This document shows, one piece after another, positions 27,561 through 36,085 of a stretch of 64,000 bases of DNA (the first letter of the stretch is position 1; each line of letters starts with the position of its first letter). Source of the stretch: CAMDPA01 sp965223035 (GTDB lineage Bacteria; Pseudomonadota; Alphaproteobacteria; Rhizobiales; Hyphomicrobiaceae). Made by a program: the position numbers and the translations under genes. The notes below the pieces were generated by a model, which ran no database searches, was not told the origin of the DNA, and saw only the letters and a program-made list of their open reading frames with translations. Location: positions 4,030,001-4,094,000 of the forward strand of contig OZ244980.1 of NCBI GenBank assembly GCA_965223035.1. The letters run 5' to 3'.

Positions 27561-27989
27561 TTGACTGAGTTCACACCCGTGAGCGCGTTCATCGGCGGGT
27601 CCCTGATTGGGTTGTCCGCCGTCTTATTGATGGCATTGAACGGCCGCATCGCCGGCGTGACGGGCATCCTCCTCGGCCTCCTACCGAGCGCGCCCGCGCG
27701 GGATTGGCCTTGGCGGCTTGCCTTTATCCTTGCCGCAATCGCAACGCCTGCGGCTTACTGGATTGTCACCAACTCTGAGCCGCCGTTTGACGTGCCCGTT
27801 GGCGGCTCGGCGCTGGTGATCGGCGGCCTTATCGTCGGTGCCGGTGTCACTCTCGGCTCCGGTTGCACAAGTGGGCATGGCATCTGTGGGTTGGCCAGAT
27901 TCTCGATGCGCTCGGCAGTGGCCGTATTGGTGTTCATGGCGACCACCGCTGTCACCGTCTTCATCGTCCGCCACGTGCTGGGAGGATGA
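27561..27989 (+). CDS. YeeE/YedE-type sulfur transporter, first half
   Basis: It starts at a TTG with AGGAGGTG upstream. The 142-residue polytopic protein has four or so helices and the family signature GSGCTSGHGICGLARFS (near 98-114), whose cysteines line the substrate path in characterised thiosulfate transporters of this family. It pairs with the next gene, so the transporter is split into two polypeptides as in PmpA/PmpB-type systems. It probably moves a sulfur species such as thiosulfate or sulfide-derived sulfur across the inner membrane. Confidence 0.85.
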   Translation: MTEFTPVSAFIGGSLIGLSAVLLMALNGRIAGVTGILLGLLPSAPARDWPWRLAFILAAIATPAAYWIVTNSEPPFDVPVGGSALVIGGLIVGAGVTLGSGCTSGHGICGLARFSMRSAVAVLVFMATTAVTVFIVRHVLGG

Positions 27990-27990
27990 G

Positions 27991-28455
27991 GTGAGACAGA
28001 TCTTCGCTGGCAGCATTTGCGGGTTGATGTTCGGATCAGGCATTCTGATTTCGGGCATGGGCAATCCCGCCAAAGTGTTGAATTTTTTTGACGTTGCCGG
28101 CACCTGGGACGCGAGCTTGGCATTGGTGATGGCAAGCGGCCTGTTGGTCGCATTGATTGGATATCGCGTCACCTTTGCGATGCCAGGCCCACTTTTCGCC
28201 GCTACATTCGACCTACCCAAGTCAGCCCGCATTGATTGGCCGTTGGTGCTGGGTGCCGGCTTGTTCGGCGTTGGATGGGGCCTCAGCGGTTTTTGCCCGG
28301 GCGGTCTGATCCCCATGCTCGGGCTGGGTGCACCCGAGCCATGGACCTTTTTTGCAGCGATGGTGATAGGCATGATCGCGGCGCGCTGGCTGCTTACGAA
28401 GTGGGCGCGGCGCCGGCAGGCTGGAGCGGCGGGACCGAACACGGCACCCATCTAG
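27991..28455 (+). CDS. YeeE/YedE-type sulfur transporter, second half (DUF6691-like)
   Basis: The GTG at 27991 follows the previous stop by one base, with GGAGG at 27981 inside the end of the upstream gene, so the two are translationally coupled. The 154-residue membrane protein starts VRQIFAGSICGLMFGSGILISGM and has a second-half signature GWGLSGFCPGGLIPMLG with the conserved cysteine. It should form the other half of the split transporter. Confidence 0.85.
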   Translation: MRQIFAGSICGLMFGSGILISGMGNPAKVLNFFDVAGTWDASLALVMASGLLVALIGYRVTFAMPGPLFAATFDLPKSARIDWPLVLGAGLFGVGWGLSGFCPGGLIPMLGLGAPEPWTFFAAMVIGMIAARWLLTKWARRRQAGAAGPNTAPI

Positions 28456-28470
28456 GTTGGAGGAACACAT

Positions 28471-29364
28471 ATGTCGACGCCTAGTCTATCGATCGATTTG
28501 GCAACCAAACCCGAAGTCACTGCGTTCTTCGATGAGGCGACCAACACGGTAAGCTACGTCGTCACAGACCCGGGGTCGAAGGGGTGCGCCATCATCGATT
28601 CGGTGATGGATATCGATTATGCGGCGGGTCGCATTTCCAGCCGGTCGGCTGATCAGCTGATTGCCCATGTGCAATCCAACGGGCTGACGTTGGAATGGTT
28701 GATCGAGACCCATGTGCATGCGGACCACCTGTCCGCAGCGCCCTACATCCAAGCGCGGCTGGGCGGTCAAATCGGTATCGGTGAGCACATCACGACCGTG
28801 CAGAATGAGTTCGGCAAGGTCTTCAACGAAGGCACCTCATTTCAGCGCGACGGCAGCCAGTTCGATCGCTTGTTTGCGGACGGCGATAGCTACCAGGTCG
28901 GAACCATCACGGCCTATGTCATGCATACGCCCGGTCACACGCCCGCCTGCACGACCCATATCATCGGTGATGCGGCTTTCGTTGGCGACACGCTTTTCAT
29001 GCCCGATGGCGGCACCGCACGCGCCGACTTCCCCGGCGGGGATGCCCGTCAGCTCTATCGTTCGATCAAGCGCATTTTGAGCCTGCCCGGAGAAGTGCGT
29101 TTATTCATATGCCACGATTATGGACCGAACGACCGGGCCATTGCATGGGAAACGACCGTCGCGGAGGAAAGAGCGGCCAATATTCATGTGCATGACGGCG
29201 TATCGGAAGACGAGTTCGTAAAAATGCGCACTGAGCGCGACGCCACCTTGACCATGCCCCGCCTGATTATTCCTTCAATCCAAGTGAACATGCGCGGCGG
29301 CCGATTGCCTGAGCCGGATTCAAGCGGCAAACGCTTCTTAAAGGTGCCGGTCGACGGACTGTGA
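28471..29364 (+). CDS. Persulfide dioxygenase (ETHE1/Blh-like metallo-beta-lactamase fold)
   Basis: A 297-residue single-domain protein carrying the metal-binding motif THVHADHLSAA (near 80-90), the histidine in HTPGHTPACT and FVGDTLF. This is the layout of ETHE1/Blh persulfide dioxygenases, which oxidise glutathione persulfide to sulfite with one iron. It has no fused rhodanese. GTTGGAGG stands before the ATG. Last gene of the sulfur locus; with the transporter and Crp regulator it points to sulfide detoxification. No sulfide:quinone oxidoreductase is in the window. Confidence 0.92.
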   Translation: MSTPSLSIDLATKPEVTAFFDEATNTVSYVVTDPGSKGCAIIDSVMDIDYAAGRISSRSADQLIAHVQSNGLTLEWLIETHVHADHLSAAPYIQARLGGQIGIGEHITTVQNEFGKVFNEGTSFQRDGSQFDRLFADGDSYQVGTITAYVMHTPGHTPACTTHIIGDAAFVGDTLFMPDGGTARADFPGGDARQLYRSIKRILSLPGEVRLFICHDYGPNDRAIAWETTVAEERAANIHVHDGVSEDEFVKMRTERDATLTMPRLIIPSIQVNMRGGRLPEPDSSGKRFLKVPVDGL

Positions 29365-29392
29365 ACAGATTCGAATAAACAAATCCGAATAG

Positions 29393-29413
29393 AGCACGAT
29401 GAGCCGTGCTTTG
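29393..29413 (+). terminator. Weak hairpin after the persulfide dioxygenase
   Basis: AGCACG and CGTGCT (29393-29398 and 29405-29410) can pair around a 6-nt loop and are followed by TTTG. The T-run is short, so intrinsic termination is uncertain. Confidence 0.3.
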
Positions 29414-29580
29414 TTCGATCCGCCAACGCAAACCAGATCGCCGGCCACCGCCCACCGGCGAGCGCCCGGCAGCTACGACCCGTCGTGCTCCGGTAGAGTA
29501 CGGCCGATCTTCCATCTCAGCTCGCGATCGGTCTCAACTCGATAGCGTTTCAGAGGTAGCTGTCACCATCCGTCTCCGGC

Positions 29581-29640
29581 GCCATCAGTCGGGGAGCGGA
29601 CCGAAAAGCCCAATCCGCCTGAGGCGGAAAGCCTCTCGGG
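29581..29640 (-). repeat. Possible decayed repeat family B, copy 3
   Basis: Read on the minus strand, TTCCGCCTCAGGCGGATTGGGCTTTTCGG then CCGCTCCCCGA keeps the opening of family B but no second half. The rest of the 397-bp gap, apart from the promoter at 29704, shows nothing else. Confidence 0.4.
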
Positions 29641-29703
29641 GCGAGTGCGCACCGGCCGTCCGCCCAACGGATCGCTGCGCAAGCGCTACCGAACCGCGTC
29701 ACT

Positions 29704-29733
29704 TGATCCAACCACCGCCAAATTGCGTTAGCC
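29704..29733 (+). promoter_or_regulatory. Predicted RpoE (ECF) promoter of the lipid-modification operon
   Basis: TGATCC (29704-29709) is followed by a 16-bp spacer and CGTTAG (29726-29731). The same TGATCC-N16-CGTT pattern stands before rpoE and before the photolyase gene, and TGATCC is the known -35 element of the RpoE/ChrR sigma group. It lies about 30 bp before the ATG at 29762. Confidence 0.6.
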
Positions 29734-29761
29734 CCATTGACAAGAGCTCGGGGATCGATCG

Positions 29762-31114
29762 ATGGCGGCTTATTTGGATATCGCGGTAATCGGTGCTGGC
29801 ATCTCTGGTTTGAGTGCAGCCTGGTTGCTGTCACATCGCCACAAAATCACAGTGTACGAACGTGAGGCGCGGGCCGGCGGGCACAGCAACACCGTGAATG
29901 TCGCCGCTTCGAGGACGACGGTCCCGGTGGACACGGGCTTTATCGTCTACAACGAGACAAGTTACCCGAACCTCGTGGCCCTGTTCGACCATTTGGGCGT
30001 GCCGACCACGGCAACCCGCATGAGCTTTGCGGTGTCCCAAGACGATGGACGCTATGAGTATTCTGGGTCCGGATTGCTCGGCCTGTTCGGTCAGCCGGCC
30101 AACTTGGCGTCTCCGGCACATTTGCGGATGCTGTTGGACACGCTTCGCTTCTTCCGATACGCGCGCGAGCTGCTGACGATGGACCCCACCCAAAGCCCGT
30201 CTCTTGGCCAGTATCTGGTCGCTCACGGGTACAGCTCGGCCTTTATCGACCGGCATATCATGCCCATGGCCGCGGCCATATGGTCGACGCCATCGGCGGC
30301 CATCATGGACTTTCCGGCCGCCTCTTTCGTGCGCTTCTTCATGAACCATGGCTTGCTACAAGCTAACGCCCGACGCGATTGGCGCACGGTCGTCGGCGGC
30401 AGCCGCGCCTACGTCGACCGGATATTGCAGGCGATGGATGGTCGGTGCGAGCTTGCCACGCCGGTTGACAAGATTGTCCGTGATCGGGCCGGCGTTACCG
30501 TGCTATCCGCTCAAGGTCGGCGTCGGCATGATGCTTGTGTTATCGCCACCCATGCCGATCAGGCGTTGGCCTTGCTCGCCGATGCCGATGCCGCGGAAAT
30601 CGATGGCCTCGCCGCATTCAGCTATACGCGGAACCGCGCCGCCTTGCACCAAGATCCCAGTTTCATGCCGCGGCGCCGTCGCCTATGGTCGAGTTGGAAC
30701 TACCTTGCACAGGGGCACAAGACCGACGCCGACCTGAGTGTGACCTATTGGATGAACAATCTGCAGCCTCTGGACGTCAAGGGACATGACCTGTTTGTGA
30801 CCCTCAACCCCAGCCGCCCTATCGATCCGGAACAGGTCATCGCGCAGTTCGACTATTCACATCCGATGTTCGATCAAAGGGCGATGCGTGCACAACGTCG
30901 GCTGTGGGGCCTACAAGGACGACGGCGCACATGGTTTTGTGGAAGCTACTTCGGCTATGGATTCCATGAAGACGGTTTGCAGTCCGGCCTCGCCGTGGCT
31001 GAGGCGATCGGCGGCGTCCGCCGTCCTTGGCGGGTGATGAACGAGTCGAGCCGCATCGGGTTGACGCCCGAGCCGGTCGCGCCCGACCGGATCGTGTTGG
31101 AGGCGGCCGAATGA
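29762..31114 (+). CDS. FAD-dependent amine-oxidase-like oxidoreductase (stress lipid operon)
   Basis: A 450-residue flavoprotein. The dinucleotide-binding GAGISGLSAAWLL is near the N-terminus with the downstream ERxxRAGGHSNTV motif, and FCGSYFGYGFHEDG near the C-terminus closes the FAD site. This subfamily is almost always encoded with DUF1365 and a CFA-type methyltransferase. A comparable set is controlled by RpoE in Rhodobacter sphaeroides and has been connected to unsaturated or furan fatty acids. A desaturase or oxidase acting on phospholipid acyl chains is a reasonable guess. First gene of the operon. Confidence 0.88.
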   Translation: MAAYLDIAVIGAGISGLSAAWLLSHRHKITVYEREARAGGHSNTVNVAASRTTVPVDTGFIVYNETSYPNLVALFDHLGVPTTATRMSFAVSQDDGRYEYSGSGLLGLFGQPANLASPAHLRMLLDTLRFFRYARELLTMDPTQSPSLGQYLVAHGYSSAFIDRHIMPMAAAIWSTPSAAIMDFPAASFVRFFMNHGLLQANARRDWRTVVGGSRAYVDRILQAMDGRCELATPVDKIVRDRAGVTVLSAQGRRRHDACVIATHADQALALLADADAAEIDGLAAFSYTRNRAALHQDPSFMPRRRRLWSSWNYLAQGHKTDADLSVTYWMNNLQPLDVKGHDLFVTLNPSRPIDPEQVIAQFDYSHPMFDQRAMRAQRRLWGLQGRRRTWFCGSYFGYGFHEDGLQSGLAVAEAIGGVRRPWRVMNESSRIGLTPEPVAPDRIVLEAAE

Positions 31115-31917
31115 TGACTGCCACATCCTGCGCCTATGCCGGCACCGTCGTTCACAAGCGCTTGATCCCGAAGGTCCACGCCTTCGCCTATCACGTGTTT
31201 TCGCTGTGCCTCGACGTCGACGACATCGACCGGCTGTCTGACCGGCTGCGTTGGTTCTCGCGCAACAAACGCAATGTCGTGTCCTTTTATGATTGCGATC
31301 ACGGCGACGGGACCGGCGCCAACATCGCTGACCAGATCCGATCGATCCTGGCAAGCGCCGGTCTTCACGAGGCCTGCCACCAAATTTCTCTTGTCTGTTA
31401 TCCTCGGGTGTTCGGCTACGTGTTCAACCCGCTCAGCGTCTACTTCTGCCATCAGGAAAACGGTTCGCTCCGAGCCGTCGTCTACGAGGTGAACAACACC
31501 TTCGGTGAACGCAAAAGCTATGTCGTGCCGGTGGCACTCGGTGCGGCGCCGGTCATCGCGCAACGATGCGCCAAACAGTTGTACGTTTCACCATTCACCA
31601 GCTCCGTCGGGCAATACCGCTTCCACGTGCTGCCTCCCGGCGACCGCCTCGTCATCGGGGTCGCTTTTGCAACCGACCAGGGAGCCACCCTTAAAACGCA
31701 CTTCCGCGGACAGCGGCGCGCGCTGACAGACGAATCGCTTGTGTATTTAATGCTGCAACATCCGTTGATGACACTGAAGGTGACCGCTGCAATCCACCTG
31801 GAAGCTGCGCGGTTGTGGCGCAAGGGCGTGCCAACGGTGGCACGGCATTCCTCACCAGCGTTTTCATTCACTGTCGTTCAGCCTGAACCGAAAGATGCCA
31901 CCAATGCCGAGCCATGA
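31111..31917 (+). CDS. DUF1365 family protein
   Basis: A 268-residue protein starting at the ATG overlapping the previous stop (ATGATG). CAYAGTVVHKRLIPKVHAFAY and FGYVFNPLSVYFCH are diagnostic of DUF1365. Biochemical role unknown; always linked to the flavoprotein and the methyltransferase, so a part in fatty-acyl modification is inferred. It overlaps the next gene by 23 bp. Confidence 0.88.
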   Translation: MMTATSCAYAGTVVHKRLIPKVHAFAYHVFSLCLDVDDIDRLSDRLRWFSRNKRNVVSFYDCDHGDGTGANIADQIRSILASAGLHEACHQISLVCYPRVFGYVFNPLSVYFCHQENGSLRAVVYEVNNTFGERKSYVVPVALGAAPVIAQRCAKQLYVSPFTSSVGQYRFHVLPPGDRLVIGVAFATDQGATLKTHFRGQRRALTDESLVYLMLQHPLMTLKVTAAIHLEAARLWRKGVPTVARHSSPAFSFTVVQPEPKDATNAEP

Positions 31918-33148
31918 TGTTGTCCGCACAAGCGGGCGCAGCCAGTTCGCCGTTGTTGTTCAAAACTTGCAGCATGCCATCGATGGCGTCCTGCTGCGAG
32001 GAATTGCCCGGGCCCTCAGGTCGGCCCAAGCCGGGCGTCTGCACCTGGCTCTGCCCTCCGGTCGCAGTAGGGTTGTGGGATCCCTCGAACCCGGTGCCGA
32101 TGCGCAGCTGACGCTTAACAGCTACAGCGTGCTGTGGAATTTGGTCCGCCGTGGCCCGATCGGGTTTGCTGAAAGTTACATGGCCGGCGAGCTTGAAACC
32201 GACAGCCTGCAAGATGTTTTCAACTACTACATCGACAATGAGGACGTCCTCGCGGCCGGCACCGGCGTGCTTAGGGTCGCCCGCGCTGATCAACGCTTTC
32301 ATCGGCGACGCCGCAACACGCGCCGCGGGAGCCGACGCAACATCGCCGCTCACTATGATCTTGGCAACGCATTCTACCGATTATGGCTCGACCCTGGTCT
32401 GACCTACTCAAGTGGTCTTTATCGATCCTCTCAGATGTCACTTGAAGCGGCCCAACAGGAGAAATACGCGTGCATTCTCGACGCCCTTCAGCTCGCGCCA
32501 GGTCAGTCCGTATTGGAGATCGGCTGTGGCTGGGGTGGGCTAGCCGAAGCGATCGCCCAACGTGCTGTCGATGTCACGGGCATCACCATATCCCGCCACC
32601 AATTCGAAGCCGCCAAGGCGCGCATCGAACAGGCGGGCTTGGCTCACCTGGTTCAGATCCGTTTCGAAGACTACCGCGAGACTGTCGGGCAATTCGACCG
32701 GATCGTTTCGATCGAGATGATCGAGGCGGTCGGTGAACAATACTGGCCGACCTACTTCGACGTCCTAAGACAACGCCTGACCACCGAGGGGAAAGCGGTA
32801 ATTCAAGCGATAACGATCCAAGAGGAATTTTATGACGTCTATCGCCGCACGCCCGACTTTATTCAGCGCTACATCTTCCCTGGCGGGATGCTGCCGACCG
32901 TATCTTTGATTCGTGAAAACGCCGAACGGGCCGGCCTTCAGTTTAAAGAAATCGTGCGTTTTGGCCAGTCGTATGCCCAAACGCTCTACGAATGGCGTCA
33001 CCGCTTTAATGATGCATGGCCGCGCATCGAAGCATTGGGTTTCGACGATAGGTTCCGGCGCATGTGGAACTACTATCTCACCTACTGCGAAGTCGGCTTT
33101 AAACGCGGCACCATCGATGTCGGTATTTACCGTTTGAGCAAATCGTAG
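31895..33148 (+). CDS. Cyclopropane-fatty-acyl-phospholipid synthase-like methyltransferase
   Basis: A 417-residue SAM-dependent methyltransferase with motif I VLEIGCGWGGLAEAIA, the preceding HYDLGNAFYRLWLDPGLTYSSG and the C-terminal QRYIFPGGMLPT, all typical of the CFA synthase family. It methylates a double bond of membrane phospholipid acyl chains. In this operon it may be the methylase of a furan-fatty-acid-type pathway rather than a true cyclopropane synthase. Start could also be the ATG at 31904. Confidence 0.92.
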   Translation: MPPMPSHDVVRTSGRSQFAVVVQNLQHAIDGVLLRGIARALRSAQAGRLHLALPSGRSRVVGSLEPGADAQLTLNSYSVLWNLVRRGPIGFAESYMAGELETDSLQDVFNYYIDNEDVLAAGTGVLRVARADQRFHRRRRNTRRGSRRNIAAHYDLGNAFYRLWLDPGLTYSSGLYRSSQMSLEAAQQEKYACILDALQLAPGQSVLEIGCGWGGLAEAIAQRAVDVTGITISRHQFEAAKARIEQAGLAHLVQIRFEDYRETVGQFDRIVSIEMIEAVGEQYWPTYFDVLRQRLTTEGKAVIQAITIQEEFYDVYRRTPDFIQRYIFPGGMLPTVSLIRENAERAGLQFKEIVRFGQSYAQTLYEWRHRFNDAWPRIEALGFDDRFRRMWNYYLTYCEVGFKRGTIDVGIYRLSKS

Positions 33149-33149
33149 T

Positions 33150-33698
33150 GTGCCGTTTGAGATCGTGACCAAATCATCAAACGACATGACGGCAATCGAC
33201 AAGGGAAAGAGAGCGAGCATCACAGTGGCAAACGATTTGAGCCCGGTGGCTACCGACAACCGCTTCGAGCTAACCACATTTTTTTCAGGCAGAACCCATG
33301 CGTGGGGCGTTTTCGAGGACCGCTTCGGACGCCTACAGAGGCGGTTTTACGTCGACATGGAAGGCGTCTGGGACGGCGATACGTTTATCCTGCGAGAAAC
33401 GTTCACCTATGACACCAGCGATGTTGAGAACCGGACGTGGCGCGTGAAGCCCGACGGCCAAGGACGATTTTTAGCAACCTGCGCGGAATGCGTCGGGGTG
33501 GCCAAAGGCGTGTGCGAGCGAGACAGCATCTCGATGCAATACAAGTTCAAATTGTCGGTTGGCGGGCGGAATGTCGTCGTCGATTTCCAGGACAAGTTAT
33601 ATCGCATGGGCGCCAGCAAAGCGATCAATCGCACCGTGATGCGAAAGTGGGGCGTTAAATTGGGGGAACTGTCTTTATTTTTTGAGCGCCAGGACTGA
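33150..33698 (+). CDS. DUF3833 family protein
   Basis: About 182 residues from a GTG at 33150, or 170 from the ATG at 33186. FELTTFFSGRTHAWGVFEDRFG and DFQDKLYRMGASKAINRTVMRKWG are typical DUF3833 segments. Many relatives are lipoproteins; no lipobox is visible here, so this one looks cytoplasmic or the start is misplaced. Last gene of the plus-strand lipid operon and convergent with the SDR gene 11 bp away. Confidence 0.8.
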   Translation: MPFEIVTKSSNDMTAIDKGKRASITVANDLSPVATDNRFELTTFFSGRTHAWGVFEDRFGRLQRRFYVDMEGVWDGDTFILRETFTYDTSDVENRTWRVKPDGQGRFLATCAECVGVAKGVCERDSISMQYKFKLSVGGRNVVVDFQDKLYRMGASKAINRTVMRKWGVKLGELSLFFERQD

Positions 33699-33709
33699 AA
33701 GGCTGCGCG

Positions 33710-34495
33710 CTACAAGTTATCTTCCTGGTTTTGATCAGTTCCTGAGAACTGGCGGCGCATCAACCAAAAATAAAGTCGATAGGGAAGTATTCTCATCATT
33801 TTCAGAATGATGACGAACCGCCAAGGGAACGCAATTTCGAAACTGTGCTTGCGCAATCCTCGAATGATGCGAGCTGCCGCATCGTCGGCTTCAAGCGCAA
33901 ACGGCATGGGAAAATCGTTGACCGCCGTCATAGGGGTTTTGACGAACCCCGGGTTGACTAACGATATGACGATGCCATCGCGCTCCAACTCGATCCGCAG
34001 CGTTTCCGCCAAATTGATCAACGCCGCCTTGGTCGGGCCATAGGCCAGCGATCTGGGCAGGCCGCGATAGCCGGCAACCGATGCGACAATCGCGATATGG
34101 CCGGCGCGCCGTGCCCGCATTTCGGGGATTGCGCAGCTTAAACCGTTCACCACCCCGCCGTAGTTCACCTCCATCGCCGCTTTCACACGATCCGCGTCGA
34201 GGTCGCGGGCAAACATCGGTGTCCAAAGCGCCGCGTTGAAGATCGCCAAATCAACCTGTCCGATGGTGCCGACGATCTCCTTATAGGTCGCCGCCATCGC
34301 GTCCGGGCGGGATACATCGACGGGAAACGGATGAATGTTTGCACTCTCATTTGCGAGCTCTTTTAACGTGTCGGCCGACCTTGCCGACGCCGCCACGCTA
34401 ACGCCGCTCGCCGCCAGTTGCAGCGCCAGTTCTCTGCCAATTCCGGTGCTCGCCCCGGTGATCCAAGCTGTCCGCCATTGTCCAGTCATCGCCAT
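33710..34495 (-). CDS. Short-chain dehydrogenase/reductase of the RpoE locus
   Basis: A 261-residue SDR with TGASTGIG near the N-terminus, FNAALW replacing the usual NNAG, and the catalytic S..Y-x3-K in SVAGYRGLPRSLAYGPTKAAL. The C-terminal 40 residues (WRFVIILKMMRILPYRLYFW) are hydrophobic and basic, suggesting membrane association. It lies 26 bp after chrR in the rpoE-chrR-SDR operon. SDRs of this type accompany the flavoprotein/CFA set and probably act on the same lipid products. Confidence 0.85.
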   Translation of the reverse strand: MAMTGQWRTAWITGASTGIGRELALQLAASGVSVAASARSADTLKELANESANIHPFPVDVSRPDAMAATYKEIVGTIGQVDLAIFNAALWTPMFARDLDADRVKAAMEVNYGGVVNGLSCAIPEMRARRAGHIAIVASVAGYRGLPRSLAYGPTKAALINLAETLRIELERDGIVISLVNPGFVKTPMTAVNDFPMPFALEADDAAARIIRGLRKHSFEIAFPWRFVIILKMMRILPYRLYFWLMRRQFSGTDQNQEDNL

Positions 34496-34521
34496 GTCAC
34501 GTCAGGACCGAAGCGCCGTTG

Positions 34522-35178
34522 TTACAGCCCCGATAAGGACTGAAACACTCTCGGTAACAGCCCCTTGAACCGAGCAGGTCGCTCACTGGCAATCAGGCAG
34601 ATGCACCCAACCTCCGGGTCCGCCAGCGGCTGATGCTCCATCTCCTCGTCGAGATCTTGAACATCGCCAGGGCCATAGGACCCGGTCGTATCGCTGTAGA
34701 CACCGTCAAGCACCAACGTTAGCTCAGCGCCCGCATGCCCGTGATCTGGCATCTTGCGACCAGGCGCAATCTTTAGCAACCGCAAGTCGCCTGCGGCGGC
34801 AGAGGACAGGGCGAGCTTGTGATGCCAGATCCCCGGTGCCAGCCGCCGCCAAGGGATCGTCTCAAAATCCAGACCATAGTGACGCGCAATCGGCCTGGGC
34901 AGCTGATCAACGCGCTCATTGGCGTGATCTGGCGGGAACCGCACCGCCTCGACGCTGGGCTGTTCGAGGAACGCGACATCATCACTTAAAGCACTGTTGG
35001 CGTTGGCATTGCACAGTAATGCCATGCCGACCAGCTCCATATCCCTGACGGTTGCTTGGCAACACCGGCACAACGACACATGGGCTGCCACGACGGCAGC
35101 CAGCGGTTCTGCCAAGGATCCGGCGGCAAAGCTCAATAGCGTCGCGTTGTCTGGATGATGATTGATGCTCGTCCTCAT
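34522..35178 (-). CDS. chrR: ChrR-type zinc-binding anti-sigma factor with cupin domain
   Basis: A 218-residue protein. The N-terminal anti-sigma domain has the zinc ligands H-x3-C-x2-C (AAHVSLCRCC) with an upstream histidine (NHHPDN). The C-terminal half is a cupin with HGHAGAELTLVLDG and EMEHQPL metal ligands. In Rhodobacter sphaeroides ChrR holds RpoE inactive until singlet oxygen triggers its turnover, and the cupin domain is needed for that response. The start overlaps the rpoE stop by 4 bp. Confidence 0.92.
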   Translation of the reverse strand: MRTSINHHPDNATLLSFAAGSLAEPLAAVVAAHVSLCRCCQATVRDMELVGMALLCNANANSALSDDVAFLEQPSVEAVRFPPDHANERVDQLPRPIARHYGLDFETIPWRRLAPGIWHHKLALSSAAAGDLRLLKIAPGRKMPDHGHAGAELTLVLDGVYSDTTGSYGPGDVQDLDEEMEHQPLADPEVGCICLIASERPARFKGLLPRVFQSLSGL

Positions 35179-35777
35179 CTTATGTCCTCAAGCGCAGCGC
35201 GCACTTTCCGATAAGCCAGTCGCATACGGGATTTGACGGTACCAAGCGGCGCACAGAGCCGTTCAGCGATCTCGCCGTGCGACAACCCGTCAATGAATGC
35301 CAGTTCGACGACTTGCCGTTGCTCGGTCGGTAGCAGCGTCAAGACCTCCTGCACACGAACCCGCCGTTGCCGCTCTGCCACCACGTCATCTTGCAGCGCA
35401 TCGTCAGCCGGAATCGCCTCGGCTTGCACATCGGGTAGATCTTGCCACGCGGTCTCGCGCCGCAACCGATCGATCCGCAAATTGCGGGCGATCGCGTAGA
35501 TCCACGTGGTGGGACTGCCTTTGTCGGGACAATAGAGCCGCGCCTTGCGCCAGACCGCCAGCAGCGTTTCCTGAGCCAATTCCTCCGCCGATGCCAAGTC
35601 CGCGCCTTGCCGCAGCATCGACCTTTTGATGCGGGGAGCAAACTCATTGAACAGTGAACAGAAAGCCGCGTCACTGCGGTCTTGGGCAATGCGTGACAGC
35701 AACTGAACCGTTAATCTCCGTGAACTGCTACCCACCGCCAGCCGCGGCGAGCGATAAGTCGACGAGGGTTGCAACAT
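35175..35777 (-). CDS. rpoE: ECF sigma factor RpoE (singlet-oxygen response type)
   Basis: A 200-residue ECF sigma from the ATG at 35777, with GGAG upstream. Region 2 (FNEFAPRIKRSML.. AEELAQETLLAVWRKA) and region 4 (LPTEQRQVVELAFIDGLSHGEIAERL..GTVKSRMRLAYRKVR) are complete. Coupling to a ChrR anti-sigma places it in the group that answers photo-oxidative stress. A TGATCC-type promoter at 35830-35801 suggests autoregulation. Divergent from the photolyase gene. Confidence 0.94.
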   Translation of the reverse strand: MLQPSSTYRSPRLAVGSSSRRLTVQLLSRIAQDRSDAAFCSLFNEFAPRIKRSMLRQGADLASAEELAQETLLAVWRKARLYCPDKGSPTTWIYAIARNLRIDRLRRETAWQDLPDVQAEAIPADDALQDDVVAERQRRVRVQEVLTLLPTEQRQVVELAFIDGLSHGEIAERLCAPLGTVKSRMRLAYRKVRAALEDIR

Positions 35778-35800
35778 GATCGCGTGCTCCTGCTTGGAGG

Positions 35801-35830
35801 TAAAAACGCGTCTCGAGCCCAACTGGATCA
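35801..35830 (-). promoter_or_regulatory. Predicted RpoE promoter of rpoE-chrR
   Basis: On the minus strand TGATCC (35830-35825), a 16-bp spacer and CGTTTTTA (35808-35801) repeat the pattern seen at 29704 and 35921. Autoregulation of rpoE-chrR is known in relatives. Confidence 0.6.
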
Positions 35831-35920
35831 AACCGAAGTGCGGCCGCCACGGTTGAGATCGGCCCTGGTTGGCCCTGCGCCCAGCGGATCGCACGCCGCC
35901 AATGGGTTATGCAAGCATGA

Positions 35921-35950
35921 TGATCCGGATCGGGCGGATCGGCGTTTCCC
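35921..35950 (+). promoter_or_regulatory. Predicted RpoE promoter of the photolyase gene
   Basis: TGATCC (35921-35926), 16 bp, then CGTTTCCC (35943-35950). It lies in the 308-bp divergent gap 136 bp before the photolyase start. Photolyase genes are known RpoE targets in Rhodobacter. Confidence 0.5.
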
Positions 35951-36085
35951 CATTTGTTCAACGGCGACCCTGTCAAGCCGGCAGGGGGCCAGCACTGTCA
36001 GGCGCAGTCGTCGAACACCGTTGCGCCCGCGAGACCATTGCATCCCGACAATTGCATGATCCACACGCGCGAGATTTGATGAGCC

